Origin: Caulobacter flavus
GTDB lineage: Bacteria; Pseudomonadota; Alphaproteobacteria; Caulobacterales; Caulobacteraceae
Length of the DNA stretch: 64,000 nt
Direction: 5' to 3'
Assembly (NCBI RefSeq): GCF_003722335.1
Contig: NZ_CP026100.1
Span: forward strand, 2,206,001 to 2,270,000
Of the stretch, positions 51,301 through 61,641 are shown piece by piece; positions within the stretch are counted from its first letter, which is position 1; every line of letters begins with the position of its first letter. A model generated the notes under the pieces. That model was not told where the DNA came from, ran no database searches, and saw only the letters and a program-made list of their open reading frames with translations. The position numbers and the translations under genes are program-made.

Positions 51301-52170
51301 ATGACCCTCACCCTCGTCAAAGCCTGGAACGGCGCCAAGGAGCGCCTGAAGGAAGCCGGCATCGATCAGCCCGCCATCGACGCGCGCCTGATGCTCGAAG
51401 TCGCCGCCGGCGTCAGCCGCACCGACATCATCACCGACCCCTATCGCGAGCTGACCGCCGAACAGGTCGCCACGCTGGACGAGTACCTCGAGCGCCGCGC
51501 CCGCCGCGAGCCGGTCAGCCACATCATCGGCCGCAAGGGCTTCTGGAAGATCCTGCTGTCGGTGACCAAGGACGTGCTGACCCCGCGCCCGGAGACCGAG
51601 GTCATCGTCGACGAGGTGCTGAAGGCCTTCCCCGAGACCATGGCCTTCAACATGCTGGACCTGGGCGTCGGCTCGGGGACTATGCTGCTGGCGATCCTGG
51701 CCGAGCGTCCGGCCGCCAAGGGCCTGGGCGTCGACATCTCCGAGGAAGCGCTGGCCGTGGCGCGCGAGAACGCCGCCAACCTGGACCTGGACGGCCGCCT
51801 GGCGCTGATGCGCGGCGACTGGACGACGGGCATGGGCGACGCCTCGTTCGACGTGGTAGTCTCCAACCCGCCCTACATCCCCACCGCCGACATCGAGACC
51901 CTGCAGCCGGAAGTGCGCGACCACGAGCCGCGCCTGGCCCTGGACGGCGGCCCGGACGGGCTGGACGCCTATCGCGCCCTGGCGCCGGAGATCCTGCGCG
52001 TGCTGAAGCCCGGCGGCCTGTTCTGCGTCGAGATCGGTTTCGACCAGTCGGCGGCCGTCGAGGCCCTGTTCAACGAGGCCGGGGCCCAAAACGTGCGGAC
52101 GGTCAAGGACCTGTCCACCCACGACCGTGTTGTCACGGGCTTCAAAAACCCCTTGGAAACGCCGGCGTGA
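51301..52170 (+). CDS. prmC: Release factor glutamine methyltransferase
   Basis: PrmC (HemK) methylates the Gln of the GGQ motif in release factors, including the RF1 encoded at 47019. The 289-residue length is normal. The N-terminal helical domain is LVKAWNGAKERLKEAGIDQP. The catalytic domain has LTPRPETEVIVDEVLK, FNMLDLGVGSGTMLLAILAE (SAM motif I) and the active-site NPPY in VVVSNPPYIPTADIETLQPE. In most relatives prmC directly follows prfA; here three genes, a solitary antitoxin and two repeats separate them. Confidence 0.96.
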   Translation: MTLTLVKAWNGAKERLKEAGIDQPAIDARLMLEVAAGVSRTDIITDPYRELTAEQVATLDEYLERRARREPVSHIIGRKGFWKILLSVTKDVLTPRPETEVIVDEVLKAFPETMAFNMLDLGVGSGTMLLAILAERPAAKGLGVDISEEALAVARENAANLDLDGRLALMRGDWTTGMGDASFDVVVSNPPYIPTADIETLQPEVRDHEPRLALDGGPDGLDAYRALAPEILRVLKPGGLFCVEIGFDQSAAVEALFNEAGAQNVRTVKDLSTHDRVVTGFKNPLETPA

Positions 52171-52421
52171 GGCGGTAGACGAAAAGGGTCTCCTTCCAAA
52201 TCGCCGGGTGACGGGAAGGGCGGTCGTTTCGACGGCCGCCAGACGCAACCGGCAGGCGCGAACGGCCGACGAGGCCGAAAGCCGCGCCCGATCCGGACGA
52301 AGACTCTACGGAAACCCAGGTCTCAAGAACATCCAAGGCGCGCCCGAGACGGGCCCACCCAAGCTCAAGAGGCCGAATACCGATCGGGCTAAGCGTCCCG
52401 ACCGGACAGGTTTAGAAGAAG

Positions 52422-53483
52422 ATGAGAGATTTCAAGGGCATGAAGCGCCAGCGTGGCCGCAACAACCGCGGGGGCGGTGGTGGCAAGCCGCAGCAGCACA
52501 ACGCCAACCGGGCCTTCGATTCGAACGGTCCCGACGGCGTGAAGGTCCGCGGCGCGGCCCAGAGCGTCTACGAGAAGTACCAGCAGCTGGCCCGCGACGC
52601 CTCGTCGTCCGGCGACCGGGTGCTGGCCGAGAACTACCTGCAGCACGCCGAGCACTATTTCCGCGTCCTGCGCGCCATCCAGCCGAATCGTCCGGTCAGC
52701 GACATCATCGGCAAGGACGCCTACTCGGCCTACGAGATCGACTTCGAGGCCGAGCCGGAAGAGGCCCCCGAGGCCCCGCCGGCCGCCGAGGCGCCCGCCG
52801 AGGGCGCTGAAGGCGGCGAGGGCGGCGAAGGCCAGGGCGAGCAACGCCGCGACCGCAACCGCGACCGCTTCGAGAACCGCGACCGTGACCGCAACCGCGA
52901 TCGGGACCGCGACAACAACCAGGGCGAGGGCCGCCGCGACCGCTGGCGCGACCGCGACGATCGCGACCGCAACCGCGACGACCGTCCCCGTGACGATCGG
53001 CCCCGTGATGATCGGCCCCGTGACGATCGTCCTCGCGACGACCGTCCGCGTGAAGAGCGCCAGCCGCGCGAGGATCGTCCCGCGGCCGAAGGCGGCGAGT
53101 TCCAGGGCGAGGCCCGCGAAGGCCGCCGCTCGCGCCGCGACCGGGATCGTGACCGCAACCGCGATCGTGATCGTGGCGAGCGCGATCCGCTGGCCGTGAT
53201 CGAGCCGGAAGCCGCCCCGCTGGGCGGCGAGGCGCAGGCGGCCGAAAGCTCGCCGGTGCTGCGCGGCCAGGACGGCGCCGTCAGCCACGCTCCGGCGTTC
53301 CTCGGCCGCAAGTCCGAGCCCAAGGCCGCCGAGCCCAAGGCCGAAGCCGCTCCTGCGGCCGAAGCTCCCGCCGCCCCGGCCCCCGAGGCCGCAGGCGAAG
53401 AGGTCAAGAAGCCCCGCCGCCGCCGCGCCCCGCGCAGCTTCGAAGGCGGCGACTCGCCAGCTCCTGAGTCGGAAGAGGCCTGA
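52422..53483 (+). CDS. DUF4167 domain protein with Arg/Asp-rich tandem repeats
   Basis: A 353-residue protein whose N-terminal 100 residues are the conserved DUF4167 domain (GMKRQRGRNNRGGGGGKPQQ, NGPDGVKVRGAAQSVYEKYQ, ENYLQHAEHYFRVLRAIQPN). It is a helix-rich, likely RNA-binding module of alphaproteobacteria that often follows prmC. The central part is low-complexity: acidic (PEEAPEAPPAAEAPAEGAEG), then arginine and aspartate repeats (RDRDRNRDRDRDNNQGEGRR and five DDRPR units). The C-terminus is Ala/Pro-rich and ends in a basic RRRRAPRSF. Role unproven; RNA binding or ribosome-associated function is inferred from composition. Confidence 0.9.
   Translation: MRDFKGMKRQRGRNNRGGGGGKPQQHNANRAFDSNGPDGVKVRGAAQSVYEKYQQLARDASSSGDRVLAENYLQHAEHYFRVLRAIQPNRPVSDIIGKDAYSAYEIDFEAEPEEAPEAPPAAEAPAEGAEGGEGGEGQGEQRRDRNRDRFENRDRDRNRDRDRDNNQGEGRRDRWRDRDDRDRNRDDRPRDDRPRDDRPRDDRPRDDRPREERQPREDRPAAEGGEFQGEAREGRRSRRDRDRDRNRDRDRGERDPLAVIEPEAAPLGGEAQAAESSPVLRGQDGAVSHAPAFLGRKSEPKAAEPKAEAAPAAEAPAAPAPEAAGEEVKKPRRRRAPRSFEGGDSPAPESEEA
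52977..53051 (+). repeat. Five tandem 15-bp units encoding DDRPR
   Basis: Five contiguous 15-base units within the DUF4167 gene encode DDRPR. They differ mainly at third codon positions (such as GACGATCGGCCCCGT and GATGATCGGCCCCGT), showing selection for the peptide rather than recent slippage alone. Confidence 0.8.
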
Positions 53484-53616
53484 GACCATCCGCCGCCAGA
53501 GCCTGCTTGCGCAGGCTCTGATCTGCTTGGACCTGGAGCGCGCTTGCGCGCTCTGGGGGACTTGGCGTCGGATCAACCCATAGGCTAGGCTCCTCTGGAC
53601 CACAGGGGAGCCAGCC

Positions 53617-54648
53617 ATGGGCGGGCGTGGAACACAGTCCGGCGGCGCGGGCGAAGAAGCCCGCTATCGGGCCATCGTCGACACGGCGGTGGACGCCATC
53701 GTCGTCATCGACGAGCACGGCCGCATCGAAGCCTTCAATCCCGCCGCCGAGCGCCTGTTCGGCTATGCGGCCTCCGACATGATCGGCGCCAACGTCAACG
53801 CCCTGATGCCCGAGCCGCATCACGCGGCCCACGACGGCTATCTCGACACCTATCGCCGCACCGGCAAGCGCCGGATCATCGGCATCGGCCGCGAAGTGTT
53901 CGGCCGCCGCCAGGACGGCACGACCTTTCCCCTGGAACTCTCCATCGCCGAGTGGCGGTCGGGCGACCGGCGCTTCTTCACCGGCGTCATGCGCGACGTG
54001 ACCGAGCGCAAGCGCGCCGAGGAACTGCAGCGGTTGCTGGTCAACGAGCTCAATCACCGGGTCAAGAACACCCTGGCCACGGTGCAGTCGGTGGCCGGCC
54101 AGACCCTGCGCAACGCCGCCGACCTGGGCGACGCCCGCGAGTCGCTGACCACGCGTCTGCTGGCCCTGTCCCGCACCCACGACATCCTCACGCGCGAGGC
54201 CTGGGACGGCGCGGACATGCACGACATCATGGCTGGCCTCGTGGAGTCCTACGGCGACGCCTCTCGCTTCGAGGTAGCCGGGCCGCCGGTGCGGCTGTCG
54301 CCCAAGACCGCGCTGTCTCTGTCGCTGGCCCTGCACGAGCTGACCACCGACGCCGCCAAGTACGGAGCCCTTTCGCAGCCGTCCGGCCAGGTTCGGGTAG
54401 GCTGGAGCCGGGAAGGCGAGGGCGACGAGGAGCGGCTGCGCCTGCGCTGGCAGGAGACCGGCGGGCCGCCGGTCTCGCCGCCCGAGCGGCAGGGCTTCGG
54501 CAGTCGCCTGATCACCCGTGGGCTGGCGCTGGAGCTCGACGGCGAGGCCGCGCTCGACTACCCGCCGGACGGCGTGGTCTGCACCATCGTCGCCCGCATC
54601 CGCCGTCGCCCGGCCGCCCAGCCGGCGCCAGCCCGGGGAGCGGCGTGA
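53617..54648 (+). CDS. PAS-domain HWE histidine kinase with an altered N-box
   Basis: A soluble 343-residue kinase. One PAS domain (about 15-130) resembles FixL (EAFNPAAERLFGYAASDMIG, REVFGRRQDGTTFPLELSIA), but the haem-ligating His context is not clear. The HWE transmitter has NELNHRVKNTLATVQSVAGQ and RWQETGGPPVSPPERQGFGS. In the N-box, LHELTTDAAKYGALS has Asp where the family (as in the kinase at 8226) has Asn: LHELATNAVKYGALS. This could weaken ATP/Mg binding. The stop overlaps the receiver gene start by one base, so kinase and receiver form a pair. Confidence 0.92.
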   Translation: MGGRGTQSGGAGEEARYRAIVDTAVDAIVVIDEHGRIEAFNPAAERLFGYAASDMIGANVNALMPEPHHAAHDGYLDTYRRTGKRRIIGIGREVFGRRQDGTTFPLELSIAEWRSGDRRFFTGVMRDVTERKRAEELQRLLVNELNHRVKNTLATVQSVAGQTLRNAADLGDARESLTTRLLALSRTHDILTREAWDGADMHDIMAGLVESYGDASRFEVAGPPVRLSPKTALSLSLALHELTTDAAKYGALSQPSGQVRVGWSREGEGDEERLRLRWQETGGPPVSPPERQGFGSRLITRGLALELDGEAALDYPPDGVVCTIVARIRRRPAAQPAPARGAA

Positions 54649-54986
54649 TGCGCGTGCTGATCGTCGAGGACGAGATCATGGTCGCCATGCTGGTCGAGGA
54701 CCTGCTGACCGACCTGGGCTGCGACGTCACCGGTCCGGCCGTGTCGGCCGAGACGGCGGTCGAGGCGGCCCGGCGAGAGCTGGTCGACTTCGCGCTGCTG
54801 GACGTCAATCTCGACGGCGGCACCTCGTTCGCGGCCGCCGACGTGCTGCGCGAGCGCGGCGTGCCCTTCGCCTTCGTGACCGGCTATGGCGACCAGGGCG
54901 TCCGGCCCGACCTGCGTGACGCCCCCATCCTCAGCAAGCCGGTCGATCCCCGGCAGCTGGCGCGCACCATCGCCGCCGCGCGCTGA
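54648..54986 (+). CDS. Single-domain response regulator
   Basis: A 112-residue receiver with no output domain. VLIVEDEIMVAMLVEDLL carries the acidic pair, FALLDVNLDGGTSFAAADVL the phospho-acceptor Asp, FAFVTGYGDQG the Thr, and APILSKPVDPRQL the Lys. The Thr-Gly-Tyr arrangement and Pro-Phe context resemble the FAT-GUY class of stand-alone receivers that take part in alphaproteobacterial general stress signalling (V in place of A). It is translationally coupled to the HWE kinase, its obvious partner. It may act as a phosphate sink or shuttle. Confidence 0.92.
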   Translation: MRVLIVEDEIMVAMLVEDLLTDLGCDVTGPAVSAETAVEAARRELVDFALLDVNLDGGTSFAAADVLRERGVPFAFVTGYGDQGVRPDLRDAPILSKPVDPRQLARTIAAAR

Positions 54987-55049
54987 GGCGAACCCTCCGG
55001 CTCCTGGCGAGTTACCTGGGCTCCTTCGACGTTCCTCAAGGAGCCCTTC

Positions 55050-55643
55050 ATGCGCGCCGCCGCCGCTCTTGCCCTGTCGTTCATCGTCGCGACGCCCGTC
55101 CTGGCCGCCTCCGGCGACTGGCGGCGGGACGCCACGCGCGAGGACGTCGAGCGGATCGGCCGCCTGAACTCGGCCTGGGAAGGGGCGCTGTCCGAAGCCC
55201 GGCGCGGCGGCCACGCCCGAGACCTGCGGGCTCTGGGCGCGCTGGTCGAGCCGCGCGCGGCCCTGCCGCGCCCGCAGCCGACGCCGGGCAACTACCGCTG
55301 CCGCACGATCAAGCTGGGCAGCCCGGGCGGCCGGGGCTTGCCCTACGTGGCCTATGGCTGGTTCCGCTGCCGTGTGGAACTGACGCCCGGCGGCGACCTG
55401 GTGCTGGAAAAGACCACGGGCTCGCAACGCCAAGCCGGCAATCTCTATCCCGACAGCGACCGTCGGCTGGTGTTCCTGGGCGCGGTGGCCTGGGGCGATC
55501 GCGAGGGTCGGGCGACCTACCGCCGCGATCCCGAGCGCGACCAGGCGGGCGTCTTCGAGCGCGTTGGCGCGGGCCGCTATCGCCTGGTCATGCCGTGGCC
55601 CAGGCAGGAGTCGAAGCTGGACATCCTCGAGCTGAAGCGGTGA
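55050..55643 (+). CDS. Exported DUF4893 family protein
   Basis: A 197-residue protein with the signal peptide RAAAALALSFIVATPVLAAS. The mature protein matches the DUF4893 pattern: DWRRDATREDVERIGRLNSA and AWEGALSEARRGGHARDL. Two Cys in NYRCRTIKLG and GWFRCRVEL likely form a disulfide, and the end (RYRLVMPWPRQESKLDILEL) is beta-rich. DUF4893 proteins are uncharacterised periplasmic proteins of sphingomonads and caulobacters. The stop is followed closely by repeat element E. Confidence 0.85.
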   Translation: MRAAAALALSFIVATPVLAASGDWRRDATREDVERIGRLNSAWEGALSEARRGGHARDLRALGALVEPRAALPRPQPTPGNYRCRTIKLGSPGGRGLPYVAYGWFRCRVELTPGGDLVLEKTTGSQRQAGNLYPDSDRRLVFLGAVAWGDREGRATYRRDPERDQAGVFERVGAGRYRLVMPWPRQESKLDILELKR

Positions 55644-55649
55644 TCGAAA

Positions 55650-55784
55650 AGACCCTCTCCCTGTGGGAGAGGTGTCCGCGAAGCGGACGGTGAGGGGAGG
55701 GGCTGATGACCTTCACGCGCGCCGAAAGCTGAAAACGGCCCCCCTCCGGCGCTCTGCGCCACCTCCCTTACAGGGGGAGGATCT
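55650..55784. repeat. GC-rich inverted-repeat element, copy E (complete)
   Basis: Two half-units in inverted orientation: AGACCCTCTCCCTGTGGGAG at the left, and at the right CACCTCCCTTACAGGGGGAG then GATCT. They bracket a non-conserved centre of about 45 bases. Lies between two genes in the same direction, so it is not limited to convergent gaps. Confidence 0.82.
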
Positions 55785-55847
55785 TGTTGCCAGCCTGTGT
55801 CCGCCCGCCTTAAGTCGGGCCGTCGACAACAATAACGCGAGCCGCCC

Positions 55848-56597
55848 ATGCGCCTTCGTCCGTCGCTGGTCCTGATCGCCGGCCTGATGCTTTCGGGCTG
55901 CGCCTACAACGCCGAGCTCGGTCGCGACCAGTTCGCCATGGTCGACGAGGCCAGCCTGGCCCGCTCGGGCGAGGCGGCCTGGGAGCAGACGCTGCGAACC
56001 AGCAAGGTCTCGAAGGACGCGCGGATGAACGCCAGGGTGACCACGGTGGGCCAGCGGATCATCGAGGCGGCGGGCCTGGCCAACCGGCCGTGGGACTACG
56101 TGGTGTTCGACAACGACACCCCCAATGCCTTCGTGCTGCCCGGCGGCCATATCGGCGTTAATTCGGGCCTGGTGCGCCTCGTCGACAACGACGACCAGCT
56201 GGCCGCCGTGCTGGGCCACGAGGCCGCCCACGTGCTGGGCCGCCACGCCGCCGAGCGCTATTCGCAGCAGATGAGCACCCAGCTGGTCCTGGCCATCGCT
56301 CAGGCGGCGGCCGGGGGCGGGGGCAGCGACGGCGGCCGGGCCGTGGCTTCCCTGGGCGGGGCGGGGGCGCAGATGGGCTTCCTGCTGCCGTTCTCGCGCA
56401 AGCACGAACTGGAAGCCGACCGCATCGGCGTCGACATCATGCAGCGCGCCGGCTATCGCCCCCGCGAGGCCGTGACCCTGTGGCGCAAGATGCAGGCCCA
56501 GGGCGGTTCGGGCCGGCCCGAGTTCGCCTCGACCCACCCCTCGGACGCCACCCGCATCCAGGCGCTGGAAAACTATCTGGCGAGCCAGGGCTGGTGA
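55848..56597 (+). CDS. M48 family metallopeptidase, lipoprotein
   Basis: A 249-residue lipoprotein protease of the LoiP/YcaL-like group. The signal and lipobox are RPSLVLIAGLMLSGCAYNAE. NAFVLPGGHIGVNSGLVRLV precedes the zinc motif in LGHEAAHVLGRHAAERYSQQ (HExxH); the third ligand is the Glu of KHELEADRIGVDIM. EFASTHPSDATRIQALENYL is the family end. It should cleave unfolded outer-membrane or periplasmic proteins. It lies 100 bases upstream of the chaperone gene clpB; whether they share a transcript is open. Confidence 0.92.
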   Translation: MRLRPSLVLIAGLMLSGCAYNAELGRDQFAMVDEASLARSGEAAWEQTLRTSKVSKDARMNARVTTVGQRIIEAAGLANRPWDYVVFDNDTPNAFVLPGGHIGVNSGLVRLVDNDDQLAAVLGHEAAHVLGRHAAERYSQQMSTQLVLAIAQAAAGGGGSDGGRAVASLGGAGAQMGFLLPFSRKHELEADRIGVDIMQRAGYRPREAVTLWRKMQAQGGSGRPEFASTHPSDATRIQALENYLASQGW

Positions 56598-56697
56598 GCC
56601 TTGTGTGGCTGTAAGGTCACACTACATCCCCTGACAGGTCGGGCCGTGCTCATAGGAGGCGACCCGATCTGATCCGCCTAGTGAAGGGGACGCCAAC

Positions 56698-59283
<2,586 letters not shown>

Positions 59284-59307
59284 GCGCGATCGCAATCCGC
59301 CGAGAAG

Positions 59308-59336
59308 CGCGCTCCGGTCGCCCGGGGCGCGTTTTT
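59308..59336 (+). terminator. Terminator of clpB
   Basis: CGCGCTCCGG pairs with CCGGGGCGCG (one G-U pair) with a 4-base loop, followed by five T residues. Confidence 0.82.
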
Positions 59337-59713
59337 CGTTTGCGGTGGCGCGAAAGCTCCCTACATCTGGAGGGTGAGCCGGGCGTGCGTCCAGGCCGCC
59401 GGCGTGGTCGCCCGATTCCCTCGGCGCCCGTCCAGAGCCCCGAGTCGAGGGCTCCCGAGCCTGCCGATCGCGCTCAAAAAATCCTCTTAGAACTGAAAAT
59501 AATTTACGGAACCAAATCGCTGTTCGAGCGATCGCGCGCGGTCAATAGAGTGTTGAAGAGCACAGAGTTCAAGCGGCGCCAATCAAGACAAGAACACGCC
59601 CATTTTTCGCCTCTGTCACCTGACGGTTTCGTAATGCGAAAGCTGAGCGACCCGGATGGAGTGCGTAGATCCAAGGTCAAGCTTTCTTGGATCAATGAGG
59701 AGAAAAGCGAACA
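59337..59713. promoter_or_regulatory. Long leader region upstream of the OmpA-family lipoprotein
   Basis: This region of 377 bases has no convincing gene. The stretch 59475-59560 is AT-rich for this genome (gaaaataatttacgg and surroundings) and very likely holds the promoter of the lipoprotein gene. A GAGGAG box about 11 bases upstream of the ATG could be the ribosome site. The long untranslated leader might be the target of small-RNA control, as for other ompA-type messages; this is speculative. Confidence 0.5.
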
Positions 59714-60292
59714 ATGATCGGCCATGTCAAAGGCAGCTTGAAGATGGCGACCGTGGTGGCGCTGGTGGCTGGGGGCCTGGCGGTCAGCGGCTGCGCGACC
59801 AAGAAGTACGTCAACACCCAGGTCGGCGGGGTCGCTACCCGCGTCGACGGTCACGACACCCAGATCGCTGAACTGGACAAGACGTCGCGCGAAGCCCTGG
59901 AGCGCGCGACGGCGGCCGGCAAGCTGGCCGAAGGCAAGTTCATGTACTCGATGGTGCTCTCGGACGACTCCGTGAAGTTCCCGACCGACCAGGACGCCCT
60001 GTCGCCCGAGGCCGAGCAGCGCCTCGCCGACTTCGCGTCGAAGCTCAAGGAAGAGAACAAGAACGTCTATCTGGAAATCCAGGGCTACACCGACGCCACC
60101 GGCGAGGAAGGCTACAACGAAAAGCTCGGCCAGCGCCGCGCCGACGCTGTGCGCAAGTTCCTGTCGCGCCAGGGCGTGGCCCTGAACCGCATGGCGACGA
60201 TCTCGTACGGCGCGGAAGATCCCGTGGCCCCGAACGAGACCAAGGAAGGCCGGGCGCAGAACCGCCGGGTCGTGATCATGGTGCTGGCCTAA
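59714..60292 (+). CDS. OmpA family lipoprotein
   Basis: A 192-residue lipoprotein. The signal ends ALVAGGLAVSGCATKKYVNT (lipobox VSGC). An alpha-helical linker (VDGHDTQIAELDKTSREALE) resembles Lpp-like coiled coils. The C-terminal OmpA domain covers KFPTDQDALSPEAEQRLADF to YGAEDPVAPNETKEGRAQNR. It contains the motif TDATGEEGYNEKLGQRRADA, including the peptidoglycan-binding Asp and Arg positions. It should tie the outer membrane to peptidoglycan. A second Met at residue 11 could be the start. Likely highly expressed; a strong terminator follows. Confidence 0.9.
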   Translation: MIGHVKGSLKMATVVALVAGGLAVSGCATKKYVNTQVGGVATRVDGHDTQIAELDKTSREALERATAAGKLAEGKFMYSMVLSDDSVKFPTDQDALSPEAEQRLADFASKLKEENKNVYLEIQGYTDATGEEGYNEKLGQRRADAVRKFLSRQGVALNRMATISYGAEDPVAPNETKEGRAQNRRVVIMVLA

Positions 60293-60384
60293 GCCCCAGG
60301 GCTTGGCCGCGAGGGACGCCGAGCGCGGGCGGAGACTCCACACCTCGCCCGCGGCAGGCGGCCCAGCGCCGATGGTTCAACTTG

Positions 60385-60414
60385 GGCGGCTCCGGAGACG
60401 GAGCCGCCTTTTTT
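60385..60414 (+). terminator. Terminator after the OmpA-family gene
   Basis: GGCGGCTCCG pairs with CGGAGCCGCC with a 4-base loop, followed by six T residues. The last T residues overlap the stop codon of the converging trmL gene. Confidence 0.9.
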
Positions 60415-60889
60415 ACGTCCGCAGGGCGGCCAGCGACGGAAAGCCGTCCGTCTGGCGCAGGGCTTCGGCCAGGGCCATGCCGGCGGTTACCGAGACGTTC
60501 AGCGAGCGGGCCTGCGACCGCAGCGGAATGACCACCCGGGCGTCGACGGCGGCATGGACCTCCTCGGGGGCGCCGCGACTCTCGTTGCCGAACAGCAGGG
60601 TGTCGCCGGGCTGAAAGGCGAAGTCGTGGAAGCTCCGTTCGCCGCGGGTGGTGAACAGCACCAGGCGCCCGTGGGCGCGTTCCGGCGCCTGCAGGAAGGT
60701 TTCCCACGAATCGTGGCGTGTGAGGTGCGCCAACGGGCCGTAGTCGAGGGCCGCGCGCTTCAAGCTCTTGTCGTCCAATGGAAAACTGCAGGGCTCGATG
60801 ACGTCCAGCCCGACATCCAGGCAAGCGGAAAGCCGAATGGCCGCGCCCACGTTCTGGGGAATGCCGGGTTGAAAAAGCGCGAGACGCAT
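60413..60889 (-). CDS. trmL: tRNA (cytidine(34)-2'-O)-methyltransferase
   Basis: A 158-residue SPOUT-fold methyltransferase that modifies the wobble base of tRNA-Leu. It has the TrmL/CspR pattern: LALFQPGIPQNVGAAIRLSA, then GERSFHDFAFQPGDTLLFGN with the SAM-binding ESRGAPEEVH. The trefoil-knot end follows: VVIPLRSQARSLNVSVTAGM and ALAEAL. It is divergent from the petABC operon across about 200 bases. ATG at 60889 is the start. Confidence 0.93.
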   Translation of the reverse strand: MRLALFQPGIPQNVGAAIRLSACLDVGLDVIEPCSFPLDDKSLKRAALDYGPLAHLTRHDSWETFLQAPERAHGRLVLFTTRGERSFHDFAFQPGDTLLFGNESRGAPEEVHAAVDARVVIPLRSQARSLNVSVTAGMALAEALRQTDGFPSLAALRT

Positions 60890-61090
60890 TCTAACGAAAC
60901 CAACCATGGGGCTAGTAGGGGCATTGCTGCACATCGAATAGGGCTTGCGAACTCTGTTCGCCCATCCGATAGGGAGCGTGCCCCTTGTGGCGAAGATCCG
61001 CTCGCGGGTCGAGGTAAAGATATCGCGCCGAATGGCGCATTTCCTGGTCTGGCCGTTCGCGGTCGGACGGATTTCGAAGGGTGGAACAAG

Positions 61091-61636
61091 GTGGCCGACA
61101 CCGCCGTGGGCGCAAAGACCGAGTCTGGGTCCGATCCCAGCCGACGCGATTTCATTCATATCGCCGCGATCACCGCCGCAGCCGGCGGCGCAGCGGCTAT
61201 CGCCTGGCCGTTCATCGACCAGATGAATCCTTCTGCCGATACGCTGGCCATGGCCTCGACCGAGTTCGACCTGACCAAGGTCGCCGACGGCCAGCAGGTG
61301 ACGCTGAAGTGGCGGGGTAAGCCGCTCTTCGTGCGCAACCGCACCCCGGCCGAGGTCCAGCGCGCGGTCGCCGACGACAGCGCCTCGATGAAGGATCCCC
61401 AGAAGGACGCCGACCGCGTGAAGCCGGGCAAGGCCCAATGGCTGGTGCTGATCGGCTCGTGCACTCACCTGGGCTGCGTGCCCACCTTCGGCGGCGGCGA
61501 CTACGGCGGCTGGTTCTGCCCGTGCCACGGCTCGCACTACGACACGTCGGGCCGCATCCGTAAGGGTCCGGCGCCGCTGAACCTCGCGGTTCCGGAGTAC
61601 GAGTTCCTGTCCGACACCAAGGTCAAGATCGGGTAA
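61091..61636 (+). CDS. petA: Ubiquinol-cytochrome c reductase iron-sulfur (Rieske) subunit
   Basis: The 2Fe-2S subunit of the cytochrome bc1 complex. The 181-residue protein starts at GTG 61091. A twin-arginine-type N-terminus ([20 protein letters not shown]) leads into the single membrane anchor. The cluster ligands are in [12 protein letters not shown] and [20 protein letters not shown]. It passes electrons from ubiquinol to cytochrome c1. It is followed by petB after five bases, in the standard operon order. Confidence 0.96.
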   Translation: MADTAVGAKTESGSDPSRRDFIHIAAITAAAGGAAAIAWPFIDQMNPSADTLAMASTEFDLTKVADGQQVTLKWRGKPLFVRNRTPAEVQRAVADDSASMKDPQKDADRVKPGKAQWLVLIGSCTHLGCVPTFGGGDYGGWFCPCHGSHYDTSGRIRKGPAPLNLAVPEYEFLSDTKVKIG

Positions 61637-61641
61637 GCCAG

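Noticed and set aside
52850..53180. A possible CRISPR-like or satellite array in the DUF4167 gene
   Set aside because: The repeats are in frame, vary at third positions, have no spacers and encode a regular peptide.
56598..56697. A heat-shock (sigma-32) promoter upstream of clpB
   Set aside because: CTTGTG is present but no CCCAT-type -10 box at the right distance could be found, so no promoter is claimed.
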